In this document: in pieces, positions 1-5,914 of the stretch
Layout: the number at the start of each line of letters is the position of its first letter
Numbering within the stretch: the first letter of the stretch is position 1
From: JACDDK01 sp038198445
GTDB taxonomy: Bacteria; Actinomycetota; Rubrobacteria; Rubrobacterales; Rubrobacteraceae
NCBI GenBank assembly: GCA_038198445.1
Contig: JBBPZZ010000138.1
Location: 1-8,539 of the forward strand
Direction of reading: 5' to 3'
DNA length: 8,539 nt
Program-made: the position numbers and the translations under genes
Notes under the pieces: generated by a model
What the model was told of the DNA's origin: nothing
Databases searched by the model: none
Seen by the model: only the letters and a program-made list of their open reading frames with translations

Positions 1-1
1 G

Positions 2-1162
2 CTGAGGCAGGCCCGCGAAGAGCAAGGCCTTACCTTTGAACAGGCACAACAACGAAGCAGTATCACGGTCGACTGTCTGCAAGCGTTAGAGCGAGAGGAT
101 TACGATGCGCTGCCAAGTCCCCTATGGGCTCGCGGACTCACGATAACGTACGCCGACTCCCTGGGCCTGGAAGGCAAGGTACTTGCCGAAACCTTTTTTC
201 CTGTCCTCCGTTCCCCGCAACGCAAACGCTACCAAACGCGCTCCTTGCAGAGACGCATCACCATAGCGATGAAGCGCCACTGGCGGGCGCTCGCCATAGT
301 TCTAGGTATGATGATCGTAGCGGCAGGCACAATCGTGGCGATCTTCGCTCCTTACAATAGTTTTACGGACCCGCTAAACAGCTTCCTGCACCGGGTCGCC
401 CCAGGTCTGTTCCTGGGTAGCGGGCCCCAGCGGGTCGTCGTCTTGGCTTCCACCAAAGTGGGGACTCCTGGTGAAGGCGACGTTATGGCGGCCAAGGTCT
501 CGCAGGATGGCTTGGGTGTTCTCGCACTTCCACAAGATACTTTGGTCGAAATACCGGGCCACGGTGCGGGCAACATTGGCGACACCGTTACGCTAGATGG
601 CCCAGACCTCACGCGCCGGACCGTGGAACGTCTTACCGGAGTCGAGGCGCCATACTACCTGGTTCTCAATGCAGAGGGAATAAAAGAAGTCGTGAGCAAG
701 ATGGGTGGCGTCCGGGTCGACGTGCCCCGTACGATTAGTGGACAGGCTTCGGTGGACGGAGTTCAGTTGACTCTGCAGCCGGGTCCACGAAAGCTCAATG
801 GCGATGAGGTACTCGTCTATCTTCAAGGTGAAGACCTGTCAAGCAGCGCAGAGCAGGCCAAACGTCAGCAAGCGTTCCTGTACTTGATGTTCGGGCAGGC
901 GTTCAGCGGCAAGAACTTGCTCTCCAACCCGACCGTGTTGAATGCTCTACGCGACCATTCCCAAACGAACATAAGCGGACCAGAAGCCATACAGTTCGCG
1001 AGCCGCCTCAGGGCGTTGAAGAACTCTGGGGCTTCAATGCAGGCGCAGGTGATACCCGGCCAGGAAGAAGTGGCGAACGCGCGGCGAGAGGACACGACCC
1101 GTGATCACTGGGTACCGGACACCGCCAAGCTGCAAGATGTGCTGAAAGAGACTTTTCAATAG
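2..1162 (+). CDS. HTH-TM-LCP fusion: RodZ-like helix-turn-helix joined to a LytR-CpsA-Psr domain (5' partial)
   Basis: The frame is open from base 2 to the TAG at 1160-1162 (386 residues seen), so the start lies left of the window. Residues 1 to about 70 resemble the HTH_25/RodZ N-terminal domain: LRQAREEQGLTFEQ, then a recognition-helix-like segment, LEREDYDALP and ARGLTITYADSLGL. A basic stretch (RRITIAMKRHWR) precedes one membrane helix at about 93-115. From about 145 the outside part follows the LytR-CpsA-Psr (LCP) pattern: VVVLAST, GDVMAAKV, LALPQDTLVEIPG, RTVERLTGVEAPYY, MGGVRVDVP, LNGDEVLVYL and KRQQAF. LCP enzymes transfer glycopolymers from polyprenyl carriers to peptidoglycan. Here the arginine of the usual PRD motif is Gln178 and the usual R-x-R is Gln275-Gly-Glu277, so activity is doubtful. 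The gene looks less G+C-rich than its neighbours. A TTG at 245 is in frame but would discard the HTH and is unlikely to be the start. Confidence 0.8.
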   Translation: MRQAREEQGLTFEQAQQRSSITVDCLQALEREDYDALPSPLWARGLTITYADSLGLEGKVLAETFFPVLRSPQRKRYQTRSLQRRITIAMKRHWRALAIVLGMMIVAAGTIVAIFAPYNSFTDPLNSFLHRVAPGLFLGSGPQRVVVLASTKVGTPGEGDVMAAKVSQDGLGVLALPQDTLVEIPGHGAGNIGDTVTLDGPDLTRRTVERLTGVEAPYYLVLNAEGIKEVVSKMGGVRVDVPRTISGQASVDGVQLTLQPGPRKLNGDEVLVYLQGEDLSSSAEQAKRQQAFLYLMFGQAFSGKNLLSNPTVLNALRDHSQTNISGPEAIQFASRLRALKNSGASMQAQVIPGQEEVANARREDTTRDHWVPDTAKLQDVLKETFQ

Positions 1163-1267
1163 TAGTTCGCTGACATCTTGCAGTAGAGAAGAATTAGACG
1201 AGTACAGCGGTTTCATCGCCGGGCAGAGCAGGGCGGCCCGTACCTTACCCTCGCCATCATCTTGGCT

Positions 1268-1909
1268 CTAAAATTTGCCCATCCCTGCCGAGGGACAAAT
1301 ATCGTTAAGGAGGCAATTCGGGCAATCTGGTTTGCGGCTCCTGCAGACGCGGCGGCCATGAAAAATGAGCAGATGGGAGAAGACAGTCCAGTCTTCTCGA
1401 GGAACGGTCTTTATAAGGTCTCGCTCTATCTTCTCGGGGTCCTGGTTGGTGGTGAAGCCGAGGCGATTCGACAGGCGTCTGACGTGAGTATCCACGACGA
1501 TGCCTTCGTCCGTTCCGTAGGCGTTGCCGAGCACCACGTTGGCGGTTTTGCGTCCGACGCCGGGGAGTGAGACCAACTCCGCCATCGTCCTCGGCACTTT
1601 GCCGTGGTGGTCCGCGATCAGAGAGCGCGCCATCCCCTGCAAAGAGCGGGCCTTGTTGCGATAGAAGCCCGTCGGACGTATATCCTCTTCGAGTTCGGAT
1701 GTGTCGGCTTCCGCGTAGTCATCGGCGGTACGATATTTCTCGAAGAGAGCCGACGTTACCTGATTCACCCGGACGTCGGTGGTCTGGGCGGAGAGGATGG
1801 TGGCGACGAGCAGCTCCAGAGGGTTCGACCAGTCGAGCTCGGTGCGCGCATCGGGGTACTCATGCTTTAGACGGGAGATCACTTCATGGGTAGGCGCGGC
1901 TCGTGACAC
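1268..1909 (-). CDS. nth: Endonuclease III (DNA glycosylase/AP lyase)
   Basis: This is a 213-residue base-excision-repair enzyme, close to the 211 residues of E. coli Nth. It removes oxidised pyrimidines and nicks abasic sites by beta-elimination. The helix-hairpin-helix reads LPGVGRKTANVVLG (about 115-128) with the predicted catalytic lysine at 121. The catalytic aspartate is Asp140 in VVDTHVRRL. The [4Fe-4S] loop has the exact C-x6-C-x2-C-x5-C spacing at Cys189, 196, 199 and 205. It starts at GTG 1909 (MSRAAPTHEV). No ribosome binding site is visible, but a TATAAT box ends 11 nt before the start, which suggests a leaderless or nearly leaderless message. It converges on the LCP gene, with 105 bp between the two stop codons. 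Its upstream neighbour on the same strand is the broken methyltransferase, 70 bp away. All key residues are intact. Confidence 0.96.
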   Translation of the reverse strand: MSRAAPTHEVISRLKHEYPDARTELDWSNPLELLVATILSAQTTDVRVNQVTSALFEKYRTADDYAEADTSELEEDIRPTGFYRNKARSLQGMARSLIADHHGKVPRTMAELVSLPGVGRKTANVVLGNAYGTDEGIVVDTHVRRLSNRLGFTTNQDPEKIERDLIKTVPREDWTVFSHLLIFHGRRVCRSRKPDCPNCLLNDICPSAGMGKF

Positions 1910-1954
1910 GATGGTCGGGCATTATAACCCGGAGCGGTGCGGGACGGAAAGTAC
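1910..1954 (-). promoter_or_regulatory. Probable nth promoter with near-leaderless start
   Basis: On the minus strand a perfect TATAAT (plus-strand ATTATA at 1921-1926) lies 11 nt before the GTG of nth. A start site 6-7 nt downstream of the box would leave a leader of about 5 nt or less. The -35 is weak: TTCCGT at 17-bp spacing or TTTCCG at 18. The absence of a Shine-Dalgarno sequence fits leaderless translation, which is common in Actinomycetota. Confidence 0.5.
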
Positions 1955-1979
1955 AAACGCGCTTCGCCATACACAGGAG

Positions 1980-2829
1980 TTACTTGACCACAATACCGAA
2001 CGTCACGGGCGCGGCCCTGCCGGAGAGTGGGCGTAGTTCCCTATCCTGGACTGCGCGCCAGAACCGGGGCTTCCTGTCGCATAACCCTCGAAAGGCGCGG
2101 TTACGCTCCACGTCGTCGGCGAGGATCACACCTCCTTCCGGCAGGCGAGGCCAGACCGTCGAAAACTCTTGCCGCATATTCCGGTAAGTGTGGAGGCTGT
2201 CATGCAAGAAGAAGTCTACCTGTCCAAGCTCTTCAGCAAGACCGGGGAGAACTCTAGAACTCGTCCCCCGGTAGAGTTTCCAGCGCTCGCGCAGCGGCTC
2301 CGGTATGGCAACTCCTTGAAAGCGGCTGTTCCCCAACCTCAGAGACGGTAGGTCGATGCTGTGGAGAATGCCACGGCCATTCTCCTGGAGTGCCTTCAGG
2401 ATAAAAGCCGAGCTGACACCGTAGGCTACGCCAGTCTCCACGACGATCTCTGGACGGAGCACCCTGCACACCAGGTAGCAACAATGCGCCAGTATGGAGT
2501 CTACGGCCCATCGTGGAGCGTAGGAGTCCTCGTGCCTGATGCCATAGAGCAGTTGCCGCGCATGTTCCTCTGATGCCATAGAGCAGTTGCCGCGCATGTT
2601 CCTCTATATCTTGTAGACTCGGCTCTGAAAGTATCTTCTCTACCGGCCCCAGGTTGGCTTCCACGTCGCGGAGAGCCGCGTTCCAACTCGTGGATTCGTA
2701 AGAAACCCTGGTCCTTATGGCGTGTTCGAGACCGAGTTCGATATATCCGGCGGCGTGATCGCCGATCTCCTTCGCTTGCCGGGCGAGTATCGGCAATGGC
2801 CCGCGAGTTTTAGAAGATCCCATTTTCAC
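1980..2829 (-). pseudogene. SAM-dependent methyltransferase, frameshifted by a 34-bp tandem duplication
   Basis: Two overlapping frames encode one protein. The 5' frame starts at GTG 2829 (MKMGSSKTRG; an ATG alternative is two codons in, and AGG lies 6 nt before the GTG) and runs through LQDIEEHARQLLYGIR, after which it reads nonsense to a stop at 2254. The 3' frame repeats EEHARQLLYGIR and continues into the catalytic part, ending at TAA 1980. A perfect 34-bp tandem duplication (2536-2605) causes the shift. Deleting one copy gives 816 nt, exactly 271 codons plus stop. In the restored protein motif I is EIVVETGVAYGVSS (about 116-129), followed by the acidic HSIDLP (about 145-150), FLHDSLHTYRNM and LPEGGVILADD, matching class I methyltransferases of the Methyltransf_24 type. 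The substrate is unknown. It may be a recent pseudogene, a phase-variable gene or an assembly error. The 3' part alone (ATG 2597) could still be translated. Confidence 0.8.
2536..2605. repeat. Perfect 34-bp tandem duplication (two copies)
   Basis: The bases at 2536-2571 recur identically at 2570-2605, a period of 34. One unit begins CTGATGCCATAGAGCAG and ends CATGTTCCT. Because 34 is not a multiple of three, it shifts the methyltransferase frame by one. The encoded EEHARQLLYGIR appears once in each frame. The lack of any mismatch between copies points to a recent slippage event or an assembly artefact. Confidence 0.95.
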
Positions 2830-2935
2830 GCGTGGCCTACGCCATCCAATCGCTCATGCCCTCCAACAAACGCTCTAATAATAATCCAGACGAAGTTCCT
2901 TCGGCGGAGCTTCGAGAGCCGGACGTGGTTGCGAG

Positions 2936-2941
2936 TATAAT
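2936..2941 (+). promoter_or_regulatory. Candidate -10 box for the rightward ATC-hydrolase-like gene
   Basis: A perfect TATAAT sits 39 nt before the ATG at 2981, in the 133-151 bp gap between two divergent genes. A start site near 2948 would give a leader of about 33 nt carrying GGAAGGG at 2965-2971. The -35 is poor; TTCGAG at 2911-2916 with a 19-bp spacer is the nearest match. A small perfect hairpin (CGAAG-TTC-CTTCG, 2891-2903) lies upstream, of unknown meaning. Confidence 0.45.
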
Positions 2942-2980
2942 GTAGAGGTATCAGCACAAGCTATGGAAGGGTTTGCAACT

Positions 2981-3643
2981 ATGAAATGGCTCAAGGTCTA
3001 CGGTCTGCCCCGTCTACCGCTCTTTCTGGCGCGCTGGGCTATGAAGCTCGGGCTTCCGGGACCAACCTGGTACAAGTGGAAGGCGGCCGCCGCCGGCACC
3101 GGGGTTATTCTGGACGAGATGATCCGTGCCGCCGATGACCTCGGCTATGACGGTCAAAAGGTCGGACAATTAGCCATGAGCCGCATCGGCGAGAAGCAGG
3201 GGAGCGACCTGCGCGAACAGCTTGGCGTCAAGACCATGAAAGACACCGTGGACGTGGTCATGCTCGCCAATCGCTTCTTCGACATCGAGATCACCCTCAC
3301 CGAGACCAAAGACGGAGAGTACGTCATAAACGCCGACCGCTGCCCCTGGTTCGGCGGCATGGGCCACGACGGAGTCCCCGGCTGGGACGTGAAACCCTGC
3401 GCCGCCTTCTCGACCTACGAAAAAGCGATGGTCAGCGCCATAAACCCGAACGTCAAGCTCTCATACACCGAGAAGCGAACCACCGGCGGCCACACCTGCC
3501 GCGGCGTCTACCAGTACCGAGACGCGGAACTTGGCGACGGTCCCGAGGAGGGCGTACAGCCGGAGATGGTCAGCATCGGCAAGAAACCGTTTCGTACAGA
3601 GGCAGAGAAAGCCTTTCAGGGGAGCAACCGGAAGAAAGGCTAG
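2981..3643 (+). CDS. L-2-amino-thiazoline-4-carboxylic acid hydrolase-like protein (putative)
   Basis: The protein has 220 residues from ATG 2981 (MKWLKVYGLPRL). GGAAGGG lies 9 nt before this ATG. An ATG at 2963 would add six residues, but its only GAGG is 14 nt away and would fall at the predicted transcription start. The first 40 residues are basic and hydrophobic but do not form a clear signal peptide. The second half carries spaced cysteines: RCPWFGGMGHDG (Cys121), VKPCAAFSTYEKA (Cys140) and GGHTCRGVYQY (His171, Cys173). This layout, a Cys-Pro followed by a mid-domain Cys and a C-terminal His-x-Cys, resembles the L-2-amino-thiazoline-4-carboxylic acid hydrolase family (ATC_hydrolase). Most members of that family have no demonstrated activity, so the substrate should not be assumed. 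The middle (about 90-110) looks alpha/beta. The gene converges on the membrane methyltransferase with a 28-bp gap. No partner gene is evident. The family call is from memory of the motif. Confidence 0.55.
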   Translation: MKWLKVYGLPRLPLFLARWAMKLGLPGPTWYKWKAAAAGTGVILDEMIRAADDLGYDGQKVGQLAMSRIGEKQGSDLREQLGVKTMKDTVDVVMLANRFFDIEITLTETKDGEYVINADRCPWFGGMGHDGVPGWDVKPCAAFSTYEKAMVSAINPNVKLSYTEKRTTGGHTCRGVYQYRDAELGDGPEEGVQPEMVSIGKKPFRTEAEKAFQGSNRKKG

Positions 3644-3671
3644 GCGCGCCGATCTTTTACCGTCCCAGAGG

Positions 3672-4250
3672 CTACTTGTCTGTGGGCACGCCTAGAAAGC
3701 GTGGCGTCTTCTCCCGATAGCGCCGGTATTCCTCGCCGAAAGTACGCTCCAGATGCCGCTCCTCGACGGGCGCGTGCAGCCCGTGAACGAAGAAATAAAA
3801 GACGGCGAGCAGGAGCGCACCAGGTGAACGGTTAGCGAGCGCGACCCCTACCAGGGTTGCTCCCCAACCGACGACCTGCGGGTTGCGGCTGTAGCGGTAG
3901 GGACCGCTCTTAACCAACCTTCCCGTATCCAAAGCCGACATCTGTTCGAACGAGCGGAACTCCCTTATCCCCCAGACTGAAAACCAGGAGCCGAAGAGTA
4001 CCAAAGCCCATCCCGAGACCGTAGACTTCGCCCCGCGCAGAGGCAACCGCTTGGGCGAATTGTATGACTCATTCATGGTCAGCCCGGCGTGCAGCAGGTA
4101 GAGAACCCAAACCGCCGCCGAGGCCTCCGGCGAGAGCCGCTCCTGCGTCTCGTAGTCTCGCTTGACCCGTGGCAGGACCCAAGCCGTCAAACCGATCATG
4201 GCGGCCATGCCGAGCCTCGTCCTGGATCGAGGCGTTACGATCTGATTCAC
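3672..4250 (-). CDS. Isoprenylcysteine carboxyl methyltransferase-family membrane protein
   Basis: The protein has 192 residues. The C-terminal half has the hallmarks of the ICMT/PEMT membrane methyltransferases. GPYRYSRNPQ (116-125) is the cofactor-binding loop leading into a membrane helix. A further helix follows at about 144-160, then EERHLERTFGEEYRRY and PRFL (163-186). Hydrophobic segments lie at about 45-60, 78-95, 126-142 and 144-160. Such enzymes use S-adenosylmethionine to methylate lipids, isoprenoid-like thiols or small hydrophobic substrates at the membrane. Bacterial members rarely have a known substrate, and prenylated proteins are not expected here. It starts at GTG 4250 with GAGGAGGG immediately upstream (GGAGG 4254-4258, short spacing). 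Met15 and Met18 are weaker alternatives. It is divergent from the molybdopterin oxidoreductase gene and convergent with the ATC-hydrolase-like gene. Confidence 0.85.
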   Translation of the reverse strand: MNQIVTPRSRTRLGMAAMIGLTAWVLPRVKRDYETQERLSPEASAAVWVLYLLHAGLTMNESYNSPKRLPLRGAKSTVSGWALVLFGSWFSVWGIREFRSFEQMSALDTGRLVKSGPYRYSRNPQVVGWGATLVGVALANRSPGALLLAVFYFFVHGLHAPVEERHLERTFGEEYRRYREKTPRFLGVPTDK

Positions 4251-4300
4251 GACCCTCCTCTTCCGTTGAAGCGTTGGACGTGCATTCTGGCTCCGAAATC

Positions 4301-4330
4301 ACTCTACAGTAATATTCTCCGCAATATCAA
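4301..4330 (-). promoter_or_regulatory. Candidate promoter for the ICMT-family gene
   Basis: Read on the minus strand, TTGATA (4325-4330) and TAGAGT (4301-4306) are separated by 18 bp. They match the consensus at five and four of six positions. The predicted start near 4294 leaves a leader of about 43 nt ahead of the GGAGG and the GTG at 4250. Confidence 0.4.
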
Positions 4331-4334
4331 GGCA

Positions 4335-4343
4335 TGCTAGACT
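4335..4343 (+). promoter_or_regulatory. Candidate extended -10 for the YuiH-like gene
   Basis: TGCTAGACT fits an extended -10 (TGn followed by TAGACT). The -35 at 17-bp spacing, TTCTCC, is poor, as often seen with extended -10 promoters. A start near 4350 gives a leader of about 28 nt carrying GGAGG at 4368-4372. It lies back to back with the leftward promoter candidate. Confidence 0.35.
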
Positions 4344-4377
4344 CGCGCTCGTAAGGCACTTATACGCGGAGGACGCT

Positions 4378-4977
4378 TTGGAACGCATCGAGATAGATAC
4401 GGCGCGCGGCAAGGAGCGGGTACCGCCGGGGCAGTACCTGGTCGGGGAGCGCTGGCCGATACTTACTTATGGTCCGACGCCGAGTTTCAACCCGGATGGC
4501 TGGGACTTTACGATGGAGGGGCTGGTCGAGAGCCCGCTGCGGTTTACGTGGGAGGAGTGGAACGAGTTGCCCACGGTCGAGGTGAAGGCGGACATGCACT
4601 GCGTCACCTCGTGGAGCAAGCTGGATAACGTGTGGACGGGCGTTTCGGCGAAGTACCTCCTGGATCTGGCAAAGCCTCGGCCCGAGGCGAAGTTCTTCTC
4701 TGTCTTCTGTGACGGCGGGTATACGACGAACGCGCCGGTGGAGGAGCTTTACGAAGAGGATGCGCTCTTTGCAACGCATCACGATGGCAAGGCACTGGAG
4801 CAGGGCCACGGGGCGCCGATGCGGTTGGTGATCCCCCGACTCTACGCCTGGAAGAGCGCGAAGTGGCTTCGGGGCATGGAGTTTATAACCGAGGATAAGC
4901 CAGGCTTCTGGGAGCAGAACGGATACCACAACTACGGCGATCCCTGGAAGGAACAGCGCTACAGCTTCAGCTTTTAG
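4378..4977 (+). CDS. Sulfite-oxidase-fold molybdopterin oxidoreductase, YuiH-like
   Basis: The protein has 199 residues, the usual size of the short cytoplasmic branch of the sulfite oxidase/MsrP superfamily (B. subtilis YuiH type). The molybdopterin-binding domain fills the protein: GWDFTMEGLVESPLRFTWEEW (41-61, in two blocks), then ADMHCVTSWSKLDNVWTGV (71-89). Cys75 in the latter is the expected molybdenum ligand. Next come DGGYTTNAPVEEL and HGAPMRLVIPRLYAWKSAKW (144-163), which contact the cofactor in relatives. No Tat signal, haem domain or membrane segment is present, so it should act in the cytoplasm. The physiological substrate of this branch is unsettled. The start is TTG 4378, chosen because GGAGG (4368-4372) is 5 nt upstream. 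Its 3' end overlaps the convergent sulfotransferase gene by 11 bp. A link to the sulfate genes next door is possible but rests on position only. Confidence 0.88.
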   Translation: MERIEIDTARGKERVPPGQYLVGERWPILTYGPTPSFNPDGWDFTMEGLVESPLRFTWEEWNELPTVEVKADMHCVTSWSKLDNVWTGVSAKYLLDLAKPRPEAKFFSVFCDGGYTTNAPVEELYEEDALFATHHDGKALEQGHGAPMRLVIPRLYAWKSAKWLRGMEFITEDKPGFWEQNGYHNYGDPWKEQRYSFSF

Positions 4978-5911
4978 CCGCCAGGGAATATCCGTAGCGG
5001 CCTAGAAGCGGGGAAGCGAGAGCCGTAACCACGGTGCGGTCTTTCGGCCGCATCTCCTTCTTCCACGCCTCGTCGAGCTTTAGCTCCACGGACCCGGTGT
5101 TGAAGCGGTTGGGGTTCCCGGAGACGGTGTGGCTGACGCCGAGCTTCACCTCCCGCTCGCCCGCCAGCGGCAGCCCGGAGTCTTTTTCATCTGTCAGTTC
5201 CAGGACGCGCTCGAAGCTGGCGCGGGGATTGGCTAAGAAGTCTTCATAACGCAGACGGAGATACCGTCCGGGAGCGTCTCGCCAGAGAGCCTCGGCCGAT
5301 GCGTTCCAGATGTCCCACAACACGGCGCTCTGGGCCGGGGTCTTGCGGTGCATGAACTCCCTGGACTCGCTGTCCGGCTGGGGTTTCTTCTTTAGCCAGG
5401 AGTAAGCGGCGGCGCGTGGGTCCCGGATCAGGTGCAGCACGTAGAAGTCTACCGATGGGATCATGCCCATCGCATACCCGTGCGCTGGCTCCTTCGAGGA
5501 ATCCACGATGACGCGGCTGTCCGTTACCGACCCGATAGCCTCATATAACCTCCCCGAGTTGACTAACAGCTTCTCCAGCCGTTCCCGCAAGGCGTTGCGT
5601 CTCTTCTCACTCAGCATGAGCGGGATGTGGCGCGTGCGGGTACCCGACGCCTGAAGCCGCATCATCTCGCGAGCGTCCACGCCTTCCATGCCGCCGAAGG
5701 CTTCGTCCATGACCCTCGTCCACACCGGGCAATCGTGGAACGGGCGTCCGCAACCGCAGAGACGATTCTCGATGACGTTGTGTTTCCAGATAAAGTTCAA
5801 CTCTCCCGCCGAGAAGAAACCGTCGATCTGGCCGAGGCTGTTGGCGAGGATCGTGCTGCCGCTCCGCCCGAGACCGGCTATGTACAGGACTTTCGTCCGC
5901 CTGCCGTTCAA
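4967..5911 (-). CDS. PAPS-type sulfotransferase family protein
   Basis: The protein has 314 residues. The N-terminus has the 5'-phosphosulfate-binding loop, VLYIAGLGRSGSTILANSL (about 8-26), in the form typical of the Sulfotransfer_3 group. The 3'-phosphate-binding segment is VLHLIRDPRAAAYSWL (158-173; Arg163, Ser171). VIVDSSK (135-140) and LRYEDFLANP (220-229) are also family landmarks. A cysteine cluster LCGCGRPFHDCPVW (51-64) is common in this subgroup. The enzyme would move a sulfuryl group from PAPS to a hydroxyl, probably of a saccharide or lipid. No signal peptide or membrane helix is seen, so it is likely cytoplasmic. It starts at TTG 5911, with AAGGAGGAGG (5919-5928) 7 nt upstream inside the end of the flippase gene. 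The 3-nt gap after the flippase stop suggests translational coupling. The acceptor cannot be read from the sequence. Confidence 0.9.
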   Translation of the reverse strand: MNGRRTKVLYIAGLGRSGSTILANSLGQIDGFFSAGELNFIWKHNVIENRLCGCGRPFHDCPVWTRVMDEAFGGMEGVDAREMMRLQASGTRTRHIPLMLSEKRRNALRERLEKLLVNSGRLYEAIGSVTDSRVIVDSSKEPAHGYAMGMIPSVDFYVLHLIRDPRAAAYSWLKKKPQPDSESREFMHRKTPAQSAVLWDIWNASAEALWRDAPGRYLRLRYEDFLANPRASFERVLELTDEKDSGLPLAGEREVKLGVSHTVSGNPNRFNTGSVELKLDEAWKKEMRPKDRTVVTALASPLLGRYGYSLAAKS

Positions 5912-5914
5912 GAC

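Noticed and set aside
1163..1267. Possible bidirectional terminator between the LCP gene and nth
   Set aside because: The best pairing is a 5-bp CGGGC/GCCCG stem with an 11-nt loop and no U-tract, so no terminator is called.
2891..2903. CGAAG-TTC-CTTCG hairpin in the divergent intergenic region
   Set aside because: The stem is only 5 bp with no T-run. It is too small to call a terminator or an operator on its own.
3642..3671. GGCGCGCC palindrome followed by a short T-run between convergent genes
   Set aside because: The palindrome has no loop, so it cannot form a useful RNA hairpin; it looks like chance in G+C-rich DNA.
4360..4929. 189-codon minus-strand open frame opposite the YuiH-like gene
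   Set aside because: Its translation is Arg/Pro/Leu-rich without domain motifs, it lies wholly antisense to a well-supported gene, and it reflects G+C-rich codon positions.
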